The translations under genes and the position numbers were made by a program. Source: Proteles cristata cristata (lineage: Eukaryota > Chordata > Mammalia > Carnivora > Hyaenidae). Taken from it: a stretch of 64,000 nucleotides of DNA. Location: positions 558,001 to 622,000 of the forward strand of contig JAESUZ010005088.1 of assembly GCA_017311185.1 (NCBI GenBank), in the 5' to 3' direction. The first letter of the stretch is position 1, and each line of letters begins with the position of its first letter. Below are positions 23,933 through 35,511 of the stretch, piece by piece. The notes under the pieces are model-generated. The model was given only the letters and a program-made list of their open reading frames with translations. It searched no databases and had not been told where the DNA came from.

Positions 23933-26159
23933 CCCCACAACTTTTAAGAGAAGTCTTTGCGTCTCATTTGGGGAAACCAGGGCGGAGAGGAAGGTGAGGG
24001 GAACAGGGAAGAAGGTTCCGATGTGCCCGAACTTGGTTAGCCTTGCCTTTTATTCCTCGCGACTCAGAGAAAGAACATGATCTAGGCATGTCTAATGCAA
24101 TCTGAGGGTGTGAATTTTCATGCTTGCTTTTCATTTGAATGTATTGAACTTCAAGAACCTTCTGCCTAAGCCGCTGAGAATCCGTCAGTGGAGCATGTGT
24201 CAACAAGCCCAGCCCTGCTTGCGCGGTACCAGCCCTGAATCCAACGGCAGACCTACCTGGTATGTCCGACTTCCTAGGTCGGAGGCGACCCTTGACATCA
24301 GAGCAGACCTGTAAGCCGCCCCTCCATGCCCACCGCCACCGGGCAGCAGAAGGGGGTCAGGGATGGCGAGGGAGCTGGGGACGGTCGGAAAGGGCTCTTC
24401 TGAGAACTAGAAAAAGAGTAGCCGTCCGGCGCTGGGCTTACGTGTGCCTCCCCGGTGCTGTGGGCCCTCACCCTGTGACAGGGACAGCTGCCAGGAAGCC
24501 TCAGCGGGTCAGCCCGGAGCAAGTTCGCCCAAACAGCATCCGCGACGGTGCATCAAGCTCCCCCGGCCCCCACCGTCCCCCACAGCACTCAGTAAAAGAG
24601 CCAGGGGTAGGAGGCAAGGTGTTTGGTCTTCGGGAGTATTCGTGTCTGTCAACTCGACTTTGTGCCCTTGTGGAGAAAGGCAGCACCTTCGTTCCTGGGA
24701 AGTAACTTTGGATCCGCGTCAAACAAACATCATAATCACATGCTTTGCGCGTATGTCTCCATCTTACAGTCATGAGGGCATAGCCCCGCGCCCCCTTCCC
24801 CCACCCCCGGGACTGCAGGACTTTTCTACACTCCCCTCCTGTGGAAGGCGGGGGTGAGTCTCTTTCCGGGCCTGAACCCTGAGCAGCGACCGCCACCGCA
24901 GCTCACGGGAGGCTGGATTTGGGGTGTGCGTGGTCCCCCCGCTGCCCTCGCGCTCTCACGTGACCCGGTGTCTTCCTACACCGTGACTGTCTGGGGACCG
25001 ATCGAAGTTCTCGGCTGAGCAGAAGCCGGGCCGGGTCCCGGGGCTCAGGGAGGCCCAGGCGCCGGCTCCCCAGCTCCAGGCTGCAGGGGAACTCGCGCAC
25101 CCACAGCGGCCCAGACGCATGATAAGACTTGTCCGCGCCCCATCCCGGCCCCGGGAGCCTCTAATTACACGTCTGGGGCTCGCAGGAGCCCAGGAGGCCG
25201 GGCTCACGTGATCCCAGAACCGTGAAGATGGCGCAGCCGGGTTCTCCCTGCCTGTGCAGCCAGGTGGCGGAGGCACCTCGGAGCCCGTGCGTCATTTCCA
25301 GACAAATTATCGTAACCGCACTCCAAAGACAACAAGCGTGCGTGTAGCCATGCAATCCCTTCCTCCCCAAGCGTTGCCACAGCTTTGTCTTCCCATCTGC
25401 CTCTCCAGTGGCTCTGTCTCAACCCTCCTCCTGCCCCCTTACTTGGTCCCGCAGAAAACCACGCGGCACCACACCCAAACTGGTGTGCGAAAGAGCACGG
25501 CGTCGGGTCCCCTCCGCCGACGCAACCTGGGCTGATCTCACTCGCCCGCCGAGGGTCCTTCGCCCCGTGAACGGCCCCTGGTTATCAGACGCTTGCGCGC
25601 CAGGCACTGTGCTGGGCACACCGTGTGGTTTTGCGGCCTCACCAGAATCCACCTTAGAACCAAGGGACGCGGTCCGAAAGACAACACGGCTGTCCAGAGT
25701 CAGGCGAGAAAGTCGCCGTCGCCGGGGCTGGCCGGCGGCTGGCTGGGGAAAGCCGGGCTGTGGGCGTGGTGTCCTTGATGTTGATCCGGTCGTTAATCAG
25801 CCTCCTAGGAGGATCTGGAGGACGGCGGCCAGAAATCTGTTTTTGTTTTTTTGTTTTCGAAGCCGCATTCTTTTTCTTCTTCAGAGCTTCGTAGGATGCT
25901 GAATCGGTCCAAATGATCCTTAGGCAAGAATCCACAAATGTGAACAATAATAGATAGACTCAGTTGTCATCTGGGCATTGGTGAGCATCTCGGAAAGGAA
26001 TTGATTTACCAAACTGAGAGGCTTGCTTAAAACGTTTTTCTCTAAAACCTTCTCCATGCGTCTTTAGGCAACATCTATTCATGTCATGTCTTTTTTTTTT
26101 TTTTCTCTTAAACCATATTCCTAAGGATTCCACGTACCCATTAATTACAGAAAGTTTTT
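23933..26159. other. Intergenic GC-rich unique block
   Basis: GC-rich with moderate CpG density at about 24250-25780 and no CAN-SINE. A MIR-like phrase (GCCAGGCACTGTGCTGGGCA at about 25600) is present. Open frames here show no recognisable protein. It could be regulatory, which sequence alone does not decide. Confidence 0.5.
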
Positions 26160-26365
26160 TGGGGCACCTGGGTGGCTCAGTCGGCTAAGCGTCCGACTTC
26201 GGCTCAGGTAACCATCTTATGGTTCACGAGTTTGAGCCCCGTGTCAGGCTCTGTGCTGACAGCTCAGAGCCTGGAGCTGCTTTGGACTCTGTGCCTCCCT
26301 CTCTCTCTGCCTTCACTCACACTCTGTCTCTCAAAAATAAATAAATGTTGAAAAAAATTTTTTTA
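26160..26365 (+). repeat. CAN-SINE
   Basis: Head GGGGCACCTGGGTGGCTCAG, tail AAAAATAAATAAATGTTGAA. Confidence 0.95.
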
Positions 26366-26968
26366 AGTTTTCTGGATACAGTCTTCTCTGAACAGCCTTA
26401 GTCCAGGCAGAAAGAGGTGTTACCACCCCCCGGCAGGCATTATAATTCTGTCCTTGCTTAATCCCCACCCAAATGCCCATTTCCATCCTATACAAACTCA
26501 TATTATTCTTTCTGAATCATACCTCAGGGCCACACCCTGCGTTGCACATAAAACGTTGCCGTGTTATTTACGTGCCAGCGTGTGCTGCCACAGCGGGGCC
26601 TGACTTAGAAGCCCGCTTCCATTTGTCTGGAATTATTCATCACCTCGCTCCTCCATACCTGGTTCTGGGTGGAAACTTCCCCGAAAGATATTCTTCTGAA
26701 GTTTCGCAGCCTAATGTTGAGGATATATTTTCAACTCCTCTTCTGGTTGTCAATCCCGATGTCGGCAGGCCTCTCTCCTCCACACTCGTTACTCAAAGGG
26801 GGGCCACATCCTAATTAATCTACAGCCCGCAGCCAGGAATGCACTGCAATAGGGTGTCAGAGAGTCAGTCCCTCGCCAGATGCCTGGGGGCCCCTGCTGC
26901 CCCACTAAGTACCTCCTGAAGCTTCCTGAAATGAAGGCTCAGTCTATAAGTAAAAAACAAAACTCTCA

Positions 26969-27099
26969 GGCGCCCAGGTGGCTCTGTTGGATAAGCATCT
27001 GACTCTTGGTCTCATTTCAAATCATGATCTCCGGGTTTCATGAGTTCGAGCCCCACGTCGCCCTCTGTGCTGACAGTTCAGAACCTGCTTGGGATTCAC

Positions 27100-27139
<40 letters not shown>

Positions 27140-27202
27140 CCCCTCCCCCACTCATGCTGTCTCTGTCTCTCTCAGAATAAATAAACTTAAAAAAAAAAAA
27201 CA
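26969..27202 (+). repeat. CAN-SINE with long CT run
   Basis: Head AGGCGCCCAGGTGGCTCTGT. The CT-rich part includes an expanded CT run at about 27100-27135. Confidence 0.93.
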
Positions 27203-27566
27203 ACCAACCCGCACTATTGGCATACCTGATGACTGCAGGAATTCATGAAAGATCCAGAGCAGACGGGGTGATGCGATGGGCAAACAGGGCTGCAGGAAGA
27301 AGAAAGGCTAAACGAGGCACAGGACACAACTTCTGTGAGAGCAGCTCCAAGAGTTTTGGGGAAACTGTGCTTCTACAGACACAGAACAGGAAGGAGCCCC
27401 GGGGCAGCCGTCAGGGCGATTATCTGGGGGACCCCCCTAGGGTGGCCCCCAGCCAGCTTCTCCCCCTCTCCCCCTGCACGAAGCTGTGTTAATGGGTGTG
27501 AGTTTCCACGAGCGGGAGCATTGGTGACAGGCACATATCAAGGCCCCAGGGGACCAGAAATGTCTT

Positions 27567-27732
27567 CAGCTCAGGTCATGATCTCATGGTTCGTGAGTTC
27601 AGGGCCCATGTGGGGCTCTGCGCTGATAGATCAGGGCCTGCTTGGGAGTCTCTCTCTCTCTGCCCTTCCCCCACTCATGCGCTCATGCTCACTCTCTCTC
27701 AAAAGTGAATAAACATTAAAAAAAAAAAAAAG
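27567..27732 (+). repeat. CAN-SINE, 5' truncated
   Basis: Starts at CAGCTCAGGTCATGATCTCA and ends with an A run. Confidence 0.88.
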
Positions 27733-28090
27733 AAGGAATGTCCAGGTAGGATTGGAAGCCCACCTGATGGAGGGCACCCGTCCCAACCACAGGCCCCATT
27801 TGCAAGCCCGTGCGGTCAGAACCTGGGTCCACAGACAGGAGGGGGGTTTTCAAACGTAAATATGAGCATAAAATCGAACATCAACATGCGTCTGAGCAAA
27901 ATTAGTGTCAAGAAAAGAACAAAATTCAAGAAACAGAGACCAGCACCCATATGGACATTTCGCAAAGCAAACAGATGCTAAAATAACCCTCAGAGATTAG
28001 ATAGAGTAGTACATCCAGGAAAACAGGCTACTGTGAAAAAGAGCCAAGGAACAGGAAACCAGAGGAAGAGTTAAGAAGCATTTAGTATCT

Positions 28091-28301
28091 GGGGCGCCTG
28101 GGTGGCTCAGTTGGTTAAGCATCCAACTTCAGCTCAGGTCATGATCTCAGTCTGTGGGTTCGAGCCCCGTGTCAGGCTCTGTGCTGACAGCTCAGAGCCT
28201 GGAGCCTGCTTCAGATTCTGTGTCTCCCTCTCTCTCTGGCCCTCCCCCGCTCACATTCTGTCTCTCTCTCTCTCAAAAAATAAACATTAAAAAAAAAAAG
28301 T
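28091..28301 (+). repeat. CAN-SINE (first of a tandem pair)
   Basis: Head GGGGCGCCTGGGTGGCTCAG. Preceded by AAGAAGCATTTAGTATCTG at 28073-28091, which recurs only after the second SINE. Confidence 0.95.
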
Positions 28302-28302
28302 G

Positions 28303-28530
28303 GGGGCGCCTGGGTGGCTTAGTCGGTTAAGCGTCCGACTTTCGCTTAGGTCATGATCTCGCGGTTCGCGGGTTCCCCCGTCGGGCTCTGTGCTGACTGC
28401 CAGCTCGGAGCCTGGAGCCTGTCTCAGTCTGTGACTCCCTCTCTCTCTGACCCGCCCCTGCTCATGCTGTCTCTCTCTCTCTCCTAGAAATAAATAAAAA
28501 ACATTAAAAAAAAAAATTAAAAAAAAAAAA
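28303..28530 (+). repeat. CAN-SINE (second of a tandem pair)
   Basis: Head GGGGCGCCTGGGTGGCTTAG. Followed by the repeat AAGAAGCATTTAGTATCTG at 28529-28547. Confidence 0.95.
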
Positions 28531-28565
28531 GAAGCATTTAGTATCTGAGAAGACAAGAATAGAGA

Positions 28566-28702
28566 TTAGCATAAAATAAATAATCAAAGCATACCATATC
28601 GTAATGTATATAGTTGTCGGATCACTATGTTGTACACCTGAAACTGATAGAATGTCACATGTCAACTATACGTCAATTAAAAATTTTAAAAATAATAACG
28701 GG
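28566..28702 (+). mobile_element. Carnivore LINE-1 3' end fragment
   Basis: TTGTACACCTGAAACTGATA followed by AACTATACGTCAATTAAAAA is the typical carnivore L1 3' UTR terminus with A-rich end. Confidence 0.7.
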
Positions 28703-28897
28703 GGGTGTGCCTGGTGGCTCAGTCCATTGACTTCAGCTCAGGTCATGGGTTCAGACCCCACGTCAGCCTCTGTGCTGACAGCTCGGAGCCTGGAGCCTGC
28801 TTCAGATTCTGTGTCTCCCTCTCTGTCTGCCCGTCCCCCACTCCCTCTCTCTCTCTCTCTCTCTGAAAAATAAATACACATTAAAAATTTTTTAAAT
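28703..28897 (+). repeat. CAN-SINE
   Basis: Head GTGTGCCTGGTGGCTCAGTC. It sits directly on the A-rich end of an L1 fragment. Confidence 0.9.
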
Positions 28898-28904
28898 AGT
28901 CATA

Positions 28905-29600
28905 GGAAAAAATTTCCCAGATCTGAAGACACAGGTCTTCACCCAGAAAGGACCCTCTGATGTCAAATGATTTACCCAAAAATAAGACACACACAGACAC
29001 ATTTCCCAAAACTGCAGGATACTGAGGGTGGAAAAAAACAAAACAAAAAACAAAAACAAACACCATCCAAAGGGAAAAACAAGCAGGAAGTTACCTGCAA
29101 CAGAGCAAGAACTCTATGAGCCCCGGTAACACAGGAAACTGGAAGAAAACGGAGCCATGTTATCAAGAGTCTACAAAAAAAGTGATTCTGAACCCACCAT
29201 CTTGTACTCGGCCAAATCAGCATTCAAGAGAAAGGTCAGAATGAACTATGTGAACCTCAGAAAGTCCGCCACTCTCAGGTTGACTTTCTGAAAGAATTTC
29301 TCGAGGATTGCCAACACAGCAAGACAAAAAGAAATCAAGGAGGAGGAAGATGTGTCCAATGGGCAATAGAGAGAAGAGAAGACATTATAATTTATAAAGA
29401 AGTTTAAATAAAATTATATGCATCGCTAAAGAATGAATAGTAATAGAGAACTAAGATCCCAGGTTAATCCCAGGAGGAAGAGAATGAGGAGGAAGCTGAA
29501 GACAGACTAATGCCTTGGCCTTTTGGGAGGAGAGGATAGAATCGATTCATTCTGGAAATTATTGAATCCTATTAAATGTACATTAGAAATTTGGGAGAGA
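28905..29600 (+). mobile_element. HAL1/old LINE-1 ORF1-like remnant
   Basis: The order of phrases (CCCAGATCTGAAGACA, then an A-rich stretch, then a run resembling GAGGATTGCCAACACAGCAA and a glutamate-rich tail) follows the HAL1/L1 ORF1 region as I know it. It is decayed, with no open frame. SINEs split it from similar sequence at 27840-28090 and 30843-31268. Confidence 0.45.
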
Positions 29601-29832
29601 AGTTCCATGTCAGGTAATAGCAGGAAAACTTGCATCAGGTTAACCATGCTGTCTATGACAATTACAAACCCAGGATAAAATATTAATGAAAAAAACCCCC
29701 CAGCTATGTAAAGGTGTGGAGAGCAGCCAGTGCCCTGGAAGAAAAGGAAACAAACTAATGCAGATCCATGTATAACCAGCTCTCCCCCTAGACAGTTCTT
29801 GAAGTCTCTCAGGATACAAGAAATAGAGTTCA

Positions 29833-30031
29833 GGGGGCGCCTGGGTGGGTGGCGACATCAGCTAAGCGTCCGACTCTTGGCTCAGGTCATGATCTCACGG
29901 TTCATGAGTTCAAGCCCTGCATCGGGCTCTGCGCTGATGGTGTGGAGTCTGCTTGGGAGTCTGTCTCTCCTTCCCTCTGTGCCCTCCCCTCTCAAATAAA
30001 TAAGTAAATAAACTAAAACAAAAATGTTTTA
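29833..30031 (+). repeat. CAN-SINE with target-site duplication
   Basis: Head GGGGGCGCCTGGGTGGGTGG. Flanking direct repeat AATAGARTTCA at both ends. Confidence 0.93.
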
Positions 30032-30614
30032 AGTAATAGAATTCAAACAGCAAGTGGCAGTCTTAATTGTCTTCTTAAAGACAGAAGTTCACTATCAGGG
30101 TTTCCTGCCAGAGTAGACAGGAACAGAGGGAGGGTGGATGGTGGAAAGGAGGAAGCCCCCAGATCTGTGGACAAGCGTCCCCCGAATCCTTGGCTGATCT
30201 CTAAACTGTGCACGTACACGTGTATCTCCAGGGGACCGGTGGGAAGCAGCAACCACGAGGCCGAAGGAACTGAGCAGGGATTTCAGCAGCCGCCCAGCCC
30301 TGGAGACAGAGTTCCGATATCAAGTCCAGCCAACTTCGAAGTACTTGGTAAACCCACTGGGCTTTATAATAAAGCCCCAGAAAGGCCATGGTTTAGAAGT
30401 GAGGACCACATCCCAGACTGAGATAAACACCCTAAAAAAGCCTATAGCCAAATCACCACACGATGAAGGATATCTGCTGGGAATTTAATTGTCTTCTAAA
30501 ACCAAACTTACCACTTTTCAGAGAAAGATGATAGAAATCATGTGTTCAGTATATGATACAAATTCATGAGACATGAGAAGAAGCAGGAGAATGCATGTCA
30601 TAAGCAAGAGGAAA

Positions 30615-30842
30615 GGGGCACCTGGGTGGCTCAGTCGGTTAAGCATCTGACTTTGGCTCAGGTCGTGATCTCACGGTTCATGGGTTCGAGCCCCGCGTCG
30701 GGCTCTGTGCTGACAGCCCGCTCAGAGTCTGGAGCCTGTTTCAGATTCTGTATCTCCCTCTCTCTCTGACCCTCTCCTGCTCACGCTTTCTCTCTCTATC
30801 TCAGAAATAAATAAAAACATTAAAAATTTTTTAAAAAATAAG
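30615..30842 (+). repeat. CAN-SINE with target-site duplication
   Basis: Head GGGGCACCTGGGTGGCTCAG. Flanks ATAAGCAAGAGGAAA and ATAAGTGGGAGGAAA. Confidence 0.95.
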
Positions 30843-31268
30843 TGGGAGGAAAAAGCAGTCAATAGAAGCAGACCCATAGATAACCGGGTGCTGAATTACT
30901 AAAGATAATAATTATCATAAAAATAAAGATTTTATAGGAAATGATGGATAGAATGGATGAAAATATGGGGAATTTTTAGGAGTCATATAGAAAATATAAA
31001 AAAGAAGCAAATGGAACTCTTAGACCTGAAAAATGCTGGATCTAAAAAAAAATGGTTTTTGTTTCAGTGGATTGACAGCAGATTGGATCAAAGAAAGGAT
31101 CATAACATGAACATAAAAACAGACAAGTAGAAAGTCTTTAGCCTACAGCACACAAAAAGAGAAAGCAATCAGAAACTGGCCTCAGTTGGGAATACTAGAA
31201 ATTGGATGTACAACTTCTAAACCATTTGAAGAAAAAGAAAATGAAATTTTAAAAAAACAATCAATCCT
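30843..31268 (+). mobile_element. Old LINE-1/HAL1 5' ORF1-like remnant
   Basis: AT-rich decayed sequence with the L1 ORF1-like phrase GACAGCAGATTGGATCAAAG followed by GAA-rich coding-like text. Interrupted on both sides by CAN-SINEs. Confidence 0.4.
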
Positions 31269-31468
31269 GGGGCACCTGGGTGGCTCCATTGGGTTAATTG
31301 TCTTGGCTCAGGTCATGATCTCATGGCTCATGGGTTCGAGCCCTGTGTCGGGTTCTGTGCTGAGTGTGGGGCCTGCTCAGGATTCTCTCTCCTTCTCTCT
31401 GCCCATCCCCAACACGTGTGGGCACGCTCTCTCTTTCTCAAATTAAATAAACAAACTTAAAAAAAATC
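31269..31468 (+). repeat. CAN-SINE
   Basis: Head GGGGCACCTGGGTGGCTCCA; ATCAATCC repeats on both flanks. Confidence 0.93.
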
Positions 31469-31520
31469 AATCCAACAAATGGAAAGAAAAAGGGGGAAAT
31501 TTAACGTTAAAAAATCATGG

Positions 31521-31633
31521 TAGGAGCACCTGGCTGGCTCAGTCAGTAGAGCATGCTACTCTCAAGGTTGTAAGTTCAAGCCTCATGTTGGATGTAGAGA
31601 TAACCTCAAACTAAAATCTTTTAAAAAATCGTG
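31521..31633 (+). repeat. Short CAN-SINE variant
   Basis: Head GAGCACCTGGCTGGCTCAGT, then GTTGGATGTAGAGATAACCT, lacking the CT-rich part. Flanked by AAAAAATCRTGGTA on both sides. Confidence 0.85.
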
Positions 31634-33085
31634 GTAAAAAAGAAACAAAATAAGATTTCAGGAATAAGTCAAAATATATCAGCAATTACAAAATAATGGA
31701 TTGAATCCCCATTTTAGAATACAGAGACTTTCAGATTTAGTTAACAACAACAAAATCTCTAAGTTCCTCACAGAAGACACAAATAGAAAGGAAGCTATGT
31801 ATTGTTTAGGGCTACTTTTGAGTACAAATAACAAACACCACCTAACAATAGCTAACAAAGTGGGTTTATTTTTCTTCTAGAAGTCTGGGAGCATATGGCT
31901 GCTCACCTTTGTTCAGTAGTAGAGGGATGGTGTCTCAGCATTTCTCGTTACCTTTTCTTCATGGTCACAGAAAGGCTGCCAAGACTCCAGCCTTTACATC
32001 CACACTGAAAGCAGGAAAGGGAAAGAAGCAAAACTAGTGACATTATTTTCCTTTTTCAGGGAAAACAAACACCTTCCCAGAATTCTCAACTTCTGCCTGT
32101 GTTTCATTAAGCAAAACTGTTGTCACCTGACAAAAGAAGGTAGTCAACCCCCACCTAGGCAGTAAAAGTAGACAAGAGAGAAGTATAAGTATAGAAGTGA
32201 GTGCTCAGTATCCAGTGAATAGTGTCTCCCACAGGTTCAAAATAAGGGATGGAAAAAGATACACGAGGCAAAGGTGGACTGAAGAGGAACACGAACTGAG
32301 CTGTCCAGTGGTTCTGTGCCAAATAGGATCAAAGAACTCAGAATGCACACCCAACTCGCACTGCAGAGGCTAGAAAGGAAAAGTTCATTTTGAGGCTCTT
32401 TTGCAGCTAAGTTCTAGATATGGATTAGGTTTGGCCAATTGCACAGACCTGCATCCCATTTGGTAGATGGACGTGAGGCAGAGGTGGGCCTTTCTGCCCG
32501 TAACTAAGGTGATGGAAACGAGTGTGAAAGCCAGTTATGGCAGTGGCTGGACTGGGTATTTCAAGGTTTTATCAGCAGCTTTGTGGGTAGATATGGTTGT
32601 TATGGCAACAGCTTCAGAAGCCTTAGTGGCCCCATAATCCTAGCTTCCTTATGCCTGAATCAATTCAACAGTTCCAGGGAAACCTCCTGATGACCATCCT
32701 CCGTTTTTCCAGGAATTTTATAAGCACCTAATTTCCTGTGTTAAACTCCTTTCTGCTTAAAATACACTGACTGGTTTCTATTTTCCTGAACTCCAAAATA
32801 CCAAGCATGTGCATATGAAACACACACACACACACACACAACTATTATGGGTGAATAGGGCCCTCAGGTGACTTTCAGAAGCAAATGTGAACTTTCTGGG
32901 AGAACTCACCTTCAATCTAAACCTCAAAGAACTACAGAATGAACAATACAAATAGGAGAAAACGAACACTTCCCAAGCAAAAACCACAGGACACACAAGG
33001 AGGCAAAGCACCATAAATAAGAACAGCAGAAACCAGATAGCGACAGCGAACTAAAAAGACCCAATTATAGAATTCTTGGATCCAG
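31634..33085. other. Intergenic, probable undetermined old repeats
   Basis: Text at 31860-32130 and 32330-32790 (ending TTTCTGCTTAAAATACACTG) looks like old interspersed repeats whose family I cannot name. A CA microsatellite is at 32820. Confidence 0.4.
32820..32841. repeat. CA dinucleotide microsatellite
   Basis: About 11 uninterrupted CA units. Confidence 0.95.
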
Positions 33086-33316
33086 GGGCGCCTGGGTGGT
33101 TCAGTTGGTTAAGTGTCTGAATTCAGCTCAGGTCGTGATCTTACGGTTCATGAGTTCAAGCCCCGCACTGGGCTCTGTGCTGACAGCCCACTCAGAGCCT
33201 AGAGCCTGTTTCAGATTCTGTGTCTCCCTCTCTTTCTGCCCCTCCCCAGCTCACATTCTGCCTCTCTGTCTCTCAAAAAAAAAATGAATAAAAACATTAA
33301 AAAAATTTTTTTTAAG
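33086..33316 (+). repeat. CAN-SINE
   Basis: Head GGGGCGCCTGGGTGGTTCAG, tail AAAACATTAAAAAAATTTTT. Confidence 0.95.
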
Positions 33317-33327
33317 TTGTAAGATTC

Positions 33328-33541
33328 AGGGCACCTGGGTGGCTTAGTCAGTTAAGCATCCGACTTCAGCTCAGGTCATGATCTCCTGGTTCATGGGTTC
33401 GAGCCCCGCGTTGGGCTCTGTGCTGATGGCTCATAGCCTGGACCCTGTGTCTCCCTCCCTCTCTCTGCCCTTCCCCTTCCCTTTCCCTCTCCTCCCCCTC
33501 TCAAAAACAAACACTAAAAAAATTTAAAAATTTTAAAAATA
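33328..33541 (+). repeat. CAN-SINE
   Basis: Head AGGGCACCTGGGTGGCTTAG. It lies 12 bp after the previous copy, same orientation. Confidence 0.95.
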
Positions 33542-33949
33542 CTAATTCCTCTACATGCTATTCACAAGAGGTGGTTCCAAAGCATAAGGACACTAAAAAA
33601 TTGAAAATAAAGAAAAAGATTAACTAGAAAACAGTAGCCAAGGGAAAGCTGGAAGAGCTATTAAACATCAGGCAAAACAGGAAAGAGAGCAAAAATTGTT
33701 ACCCATGATAAAGAGGACTATATAATGAAAAAAGATTCAATTCATTCTAAACTTGTAAGCATCCAGTAATATAGCCCTGAGAGATTAAAAAAAAAAACCA
33801 CAGATGTATGAGAAGAAACTGCCAAGTACACTGTTATGGTGGGAAAGTTTAACACAACCTCTCTTAGTATCTGACAGATCAAGTGTGTAAGAAGTAAGTA
33901 AGGATAGAGATTTGACCAGAACAATTGACAAGCTCGATTTAAAGAGATT

Positions 33950-34063
33950 TTTTTTTTTAATATTTTACTTTTAAGTAACTTCCACACCCAATGTGGGGCT
34001 TGAACCCACAACCCTGAGATCAGGGGTGCCATCATTCACCAACGGAGCCAGCCAGGAGCCCCT
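33950..34063 (-). repeat. Short CAN-SINE variant, antisense
   Basis: AAGTAACTTCCACACCCAAT and GGAGCCAGCCAGGAGCCCCT mark the short type. Confidence 0.85.
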
Positions 34064-34432
34064 AACAAGTTTAATTTAATGAATATATAAACACTGCACC
34101 CAGCAATTAAAGAACAAACTTTTTTTAAAGTAGATTAATTTTCCCATTTTGACTCAATATCAGTGAAATCAGACAGTAGTACTCTTTTCACTTAGTGTTA
34201 TGTTTGAGAGATTTATGTGTGTAGAAATGACTCTGTACTCTCATTGCATTGTATGAATAAGCCACGTGTGTCCACTCTTCTGTGGATGGGCATTTAGATC
34301 ATTGCTTCTTTGCAGACAGCATAAATGGCACTGGGATAAACATTTTTTTAACCTCTATTATTATTTTTCAGTATCCTCTACACCCAATGTGGGACTTGAA
34401 GTCATGACTCTGAGATCAAGGGCACGCTATGG

Positions 34433-34613
34433 GGCACACTCAGAGGCTCAGTAAGTGAAGCGTCTGACTCCTGATTTCAGCTCAGGTCATGGTCTCATGG
34501 TTCATGAATCTGAGCCCCACACTGGGTTCTGCACTGACAGTGTAGAGCCTGCTTAGAATTCTTTTTCTCTCTGCGTCTCTCCTACTCAGGCTCTCTCTCT
34601 TTTAAAATAAATA
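34433..34613 (+). repeat. CAN-SINE inserted in an older SINE
   Basis: Head GGGGCACACTCAGAGGCTCA, tail TTTTAAAATAAATAG. Confidence 0.88.
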
Positions 34614-34790
34614 GGGGGGAGGGAGGAGATGTGCATGGAGGAGGGCACTTGTGGGGATGAGCACTGGGTGTTATATGGAAACCAACGTGACAATAAACTA
34701 TTTGTAAAAAATAAATAAATAAATAAATAAATAAAATAGATAAATAAAATAGATAAACTTAAAAAATTAAAATTAAAAAACAAAGAGCCT
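34614..34790 (+). mobile_element. LINE-1 3' UTR fragment with A/T-rich tail
   Basis: GGGATGAGCACTGGGTGTTA is a hallmark of the carnivore L1 3' UTR. It is followed by AATAAACTATTTG and an AAAT repeat tail (34709-34745). Confidence 0.65.
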
Positions 34791-35062
34791 CACCCTCTAC
34801 AGACTGAGCCAACCAGGCATCCCCAGATAAACAATCTTGTAGATGTCTTCTGATGACCATGGTACGTATTTCTGCTGGGTCTGGGTAGATTGTGTTTAGC
34901 CTTTGCAGACATTGCCCAAAAGGGTTCCAAATGGCTGTAGCAACTTATATTCCCACCAGTCCTACGTGAGTGCTCCCGGGGTCCCACTCCCCACCAATGC
35001 TTGGCAGTATTCTATCTTTTCATCTGAGCCACTGTGATGAATGTGAGAAGGCCTATTCTATT

Positions 35063-35267
35063 TTTTTAAGTTTATTTATTTATTTTGAGAGAAAGAGAGA
35101 GATTGCAAGTGTGAAAATGGCAGAGAGAGGGAGAGACAGAATCCCCAGCAGGCTTCATGCTGTCAGTGCAGAGCCTGACGTGGGGCTCGAACTCACAAAC
35201 CCCAAGATCATGACCTGAGCCAAGATCAAAAGTTGGACACTTAACCAACTGAGCCACCCAGGTGCCT
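35063..35267 (-). repeat. CAN-SINE, antisense
   Basis: Right end CTGAGCCACCCAGGTGCCTC. Confidence 0.95.
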
Positions 35268-35269
35268 CT

Positions 35270-35466
35270 ACTTTATTTATTTTGAGAGAGACAGAGACAG
35301 CGTGAGTGGGGGAGGAGCAGAGAGAGGGAGACAGAGAATCCCAAGCAGGCTCCTTGCTATCAGGACAGAGCCCGATGTGGGGCTCGATCCCACTAACCAT
35401 GAGATCATGACCTGAGCCGAAATCAAGAGTCAGACGCTTAACCTACTGAACCACCCAGGCGTCCCT
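35270..35466 (-). repeat. CAN-SINE, antisense
   Basis: Right end CTGAACCACCCAGGCGTCCC; directly follows the previous copy. Confidence 0.95.
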
Positions 35467-35511
35467 AGAACCTGAATGATCCTATTACCTGGAAAGATTT
35501 TTTTTTTTTTC

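Larger units (their letters stand above)
34340..34823 (-). repeat. Short CAN-SINE variant, antisense, broken by later insertions
   Basis: The left part is 34340-34428 (TACACCCAATGTGGGACTTG) and the missing head reappears at 34785-34823 (GACTGAGCCAACCAGGCATC). A sense SINE and an L1 end lie in between, so it is the oldest layer here. Confidence 0.7.
34085..35060 (-). mobile_element. Antisense LINE-1 3' region, interrupted by SINEs
   Basis: Phrases such as GTGGATGGGCATTTAGATCA and CAAATGGCTGTAGCAACTTA followed by TTCCCACCAG are the reverse complement of the L1 ORF2 C-terminal/3' region. The piece is split by SINE and L1 insertions at about 34340-34823. Confidence 0.6.

Noticed and set aside
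28091..28160. tRNA-like A and B boxes as real tRNA genes
   Set aside because: They belong to SINE heads: followed by the SINE body and A tail, and unable to form a complete cloverleaf.
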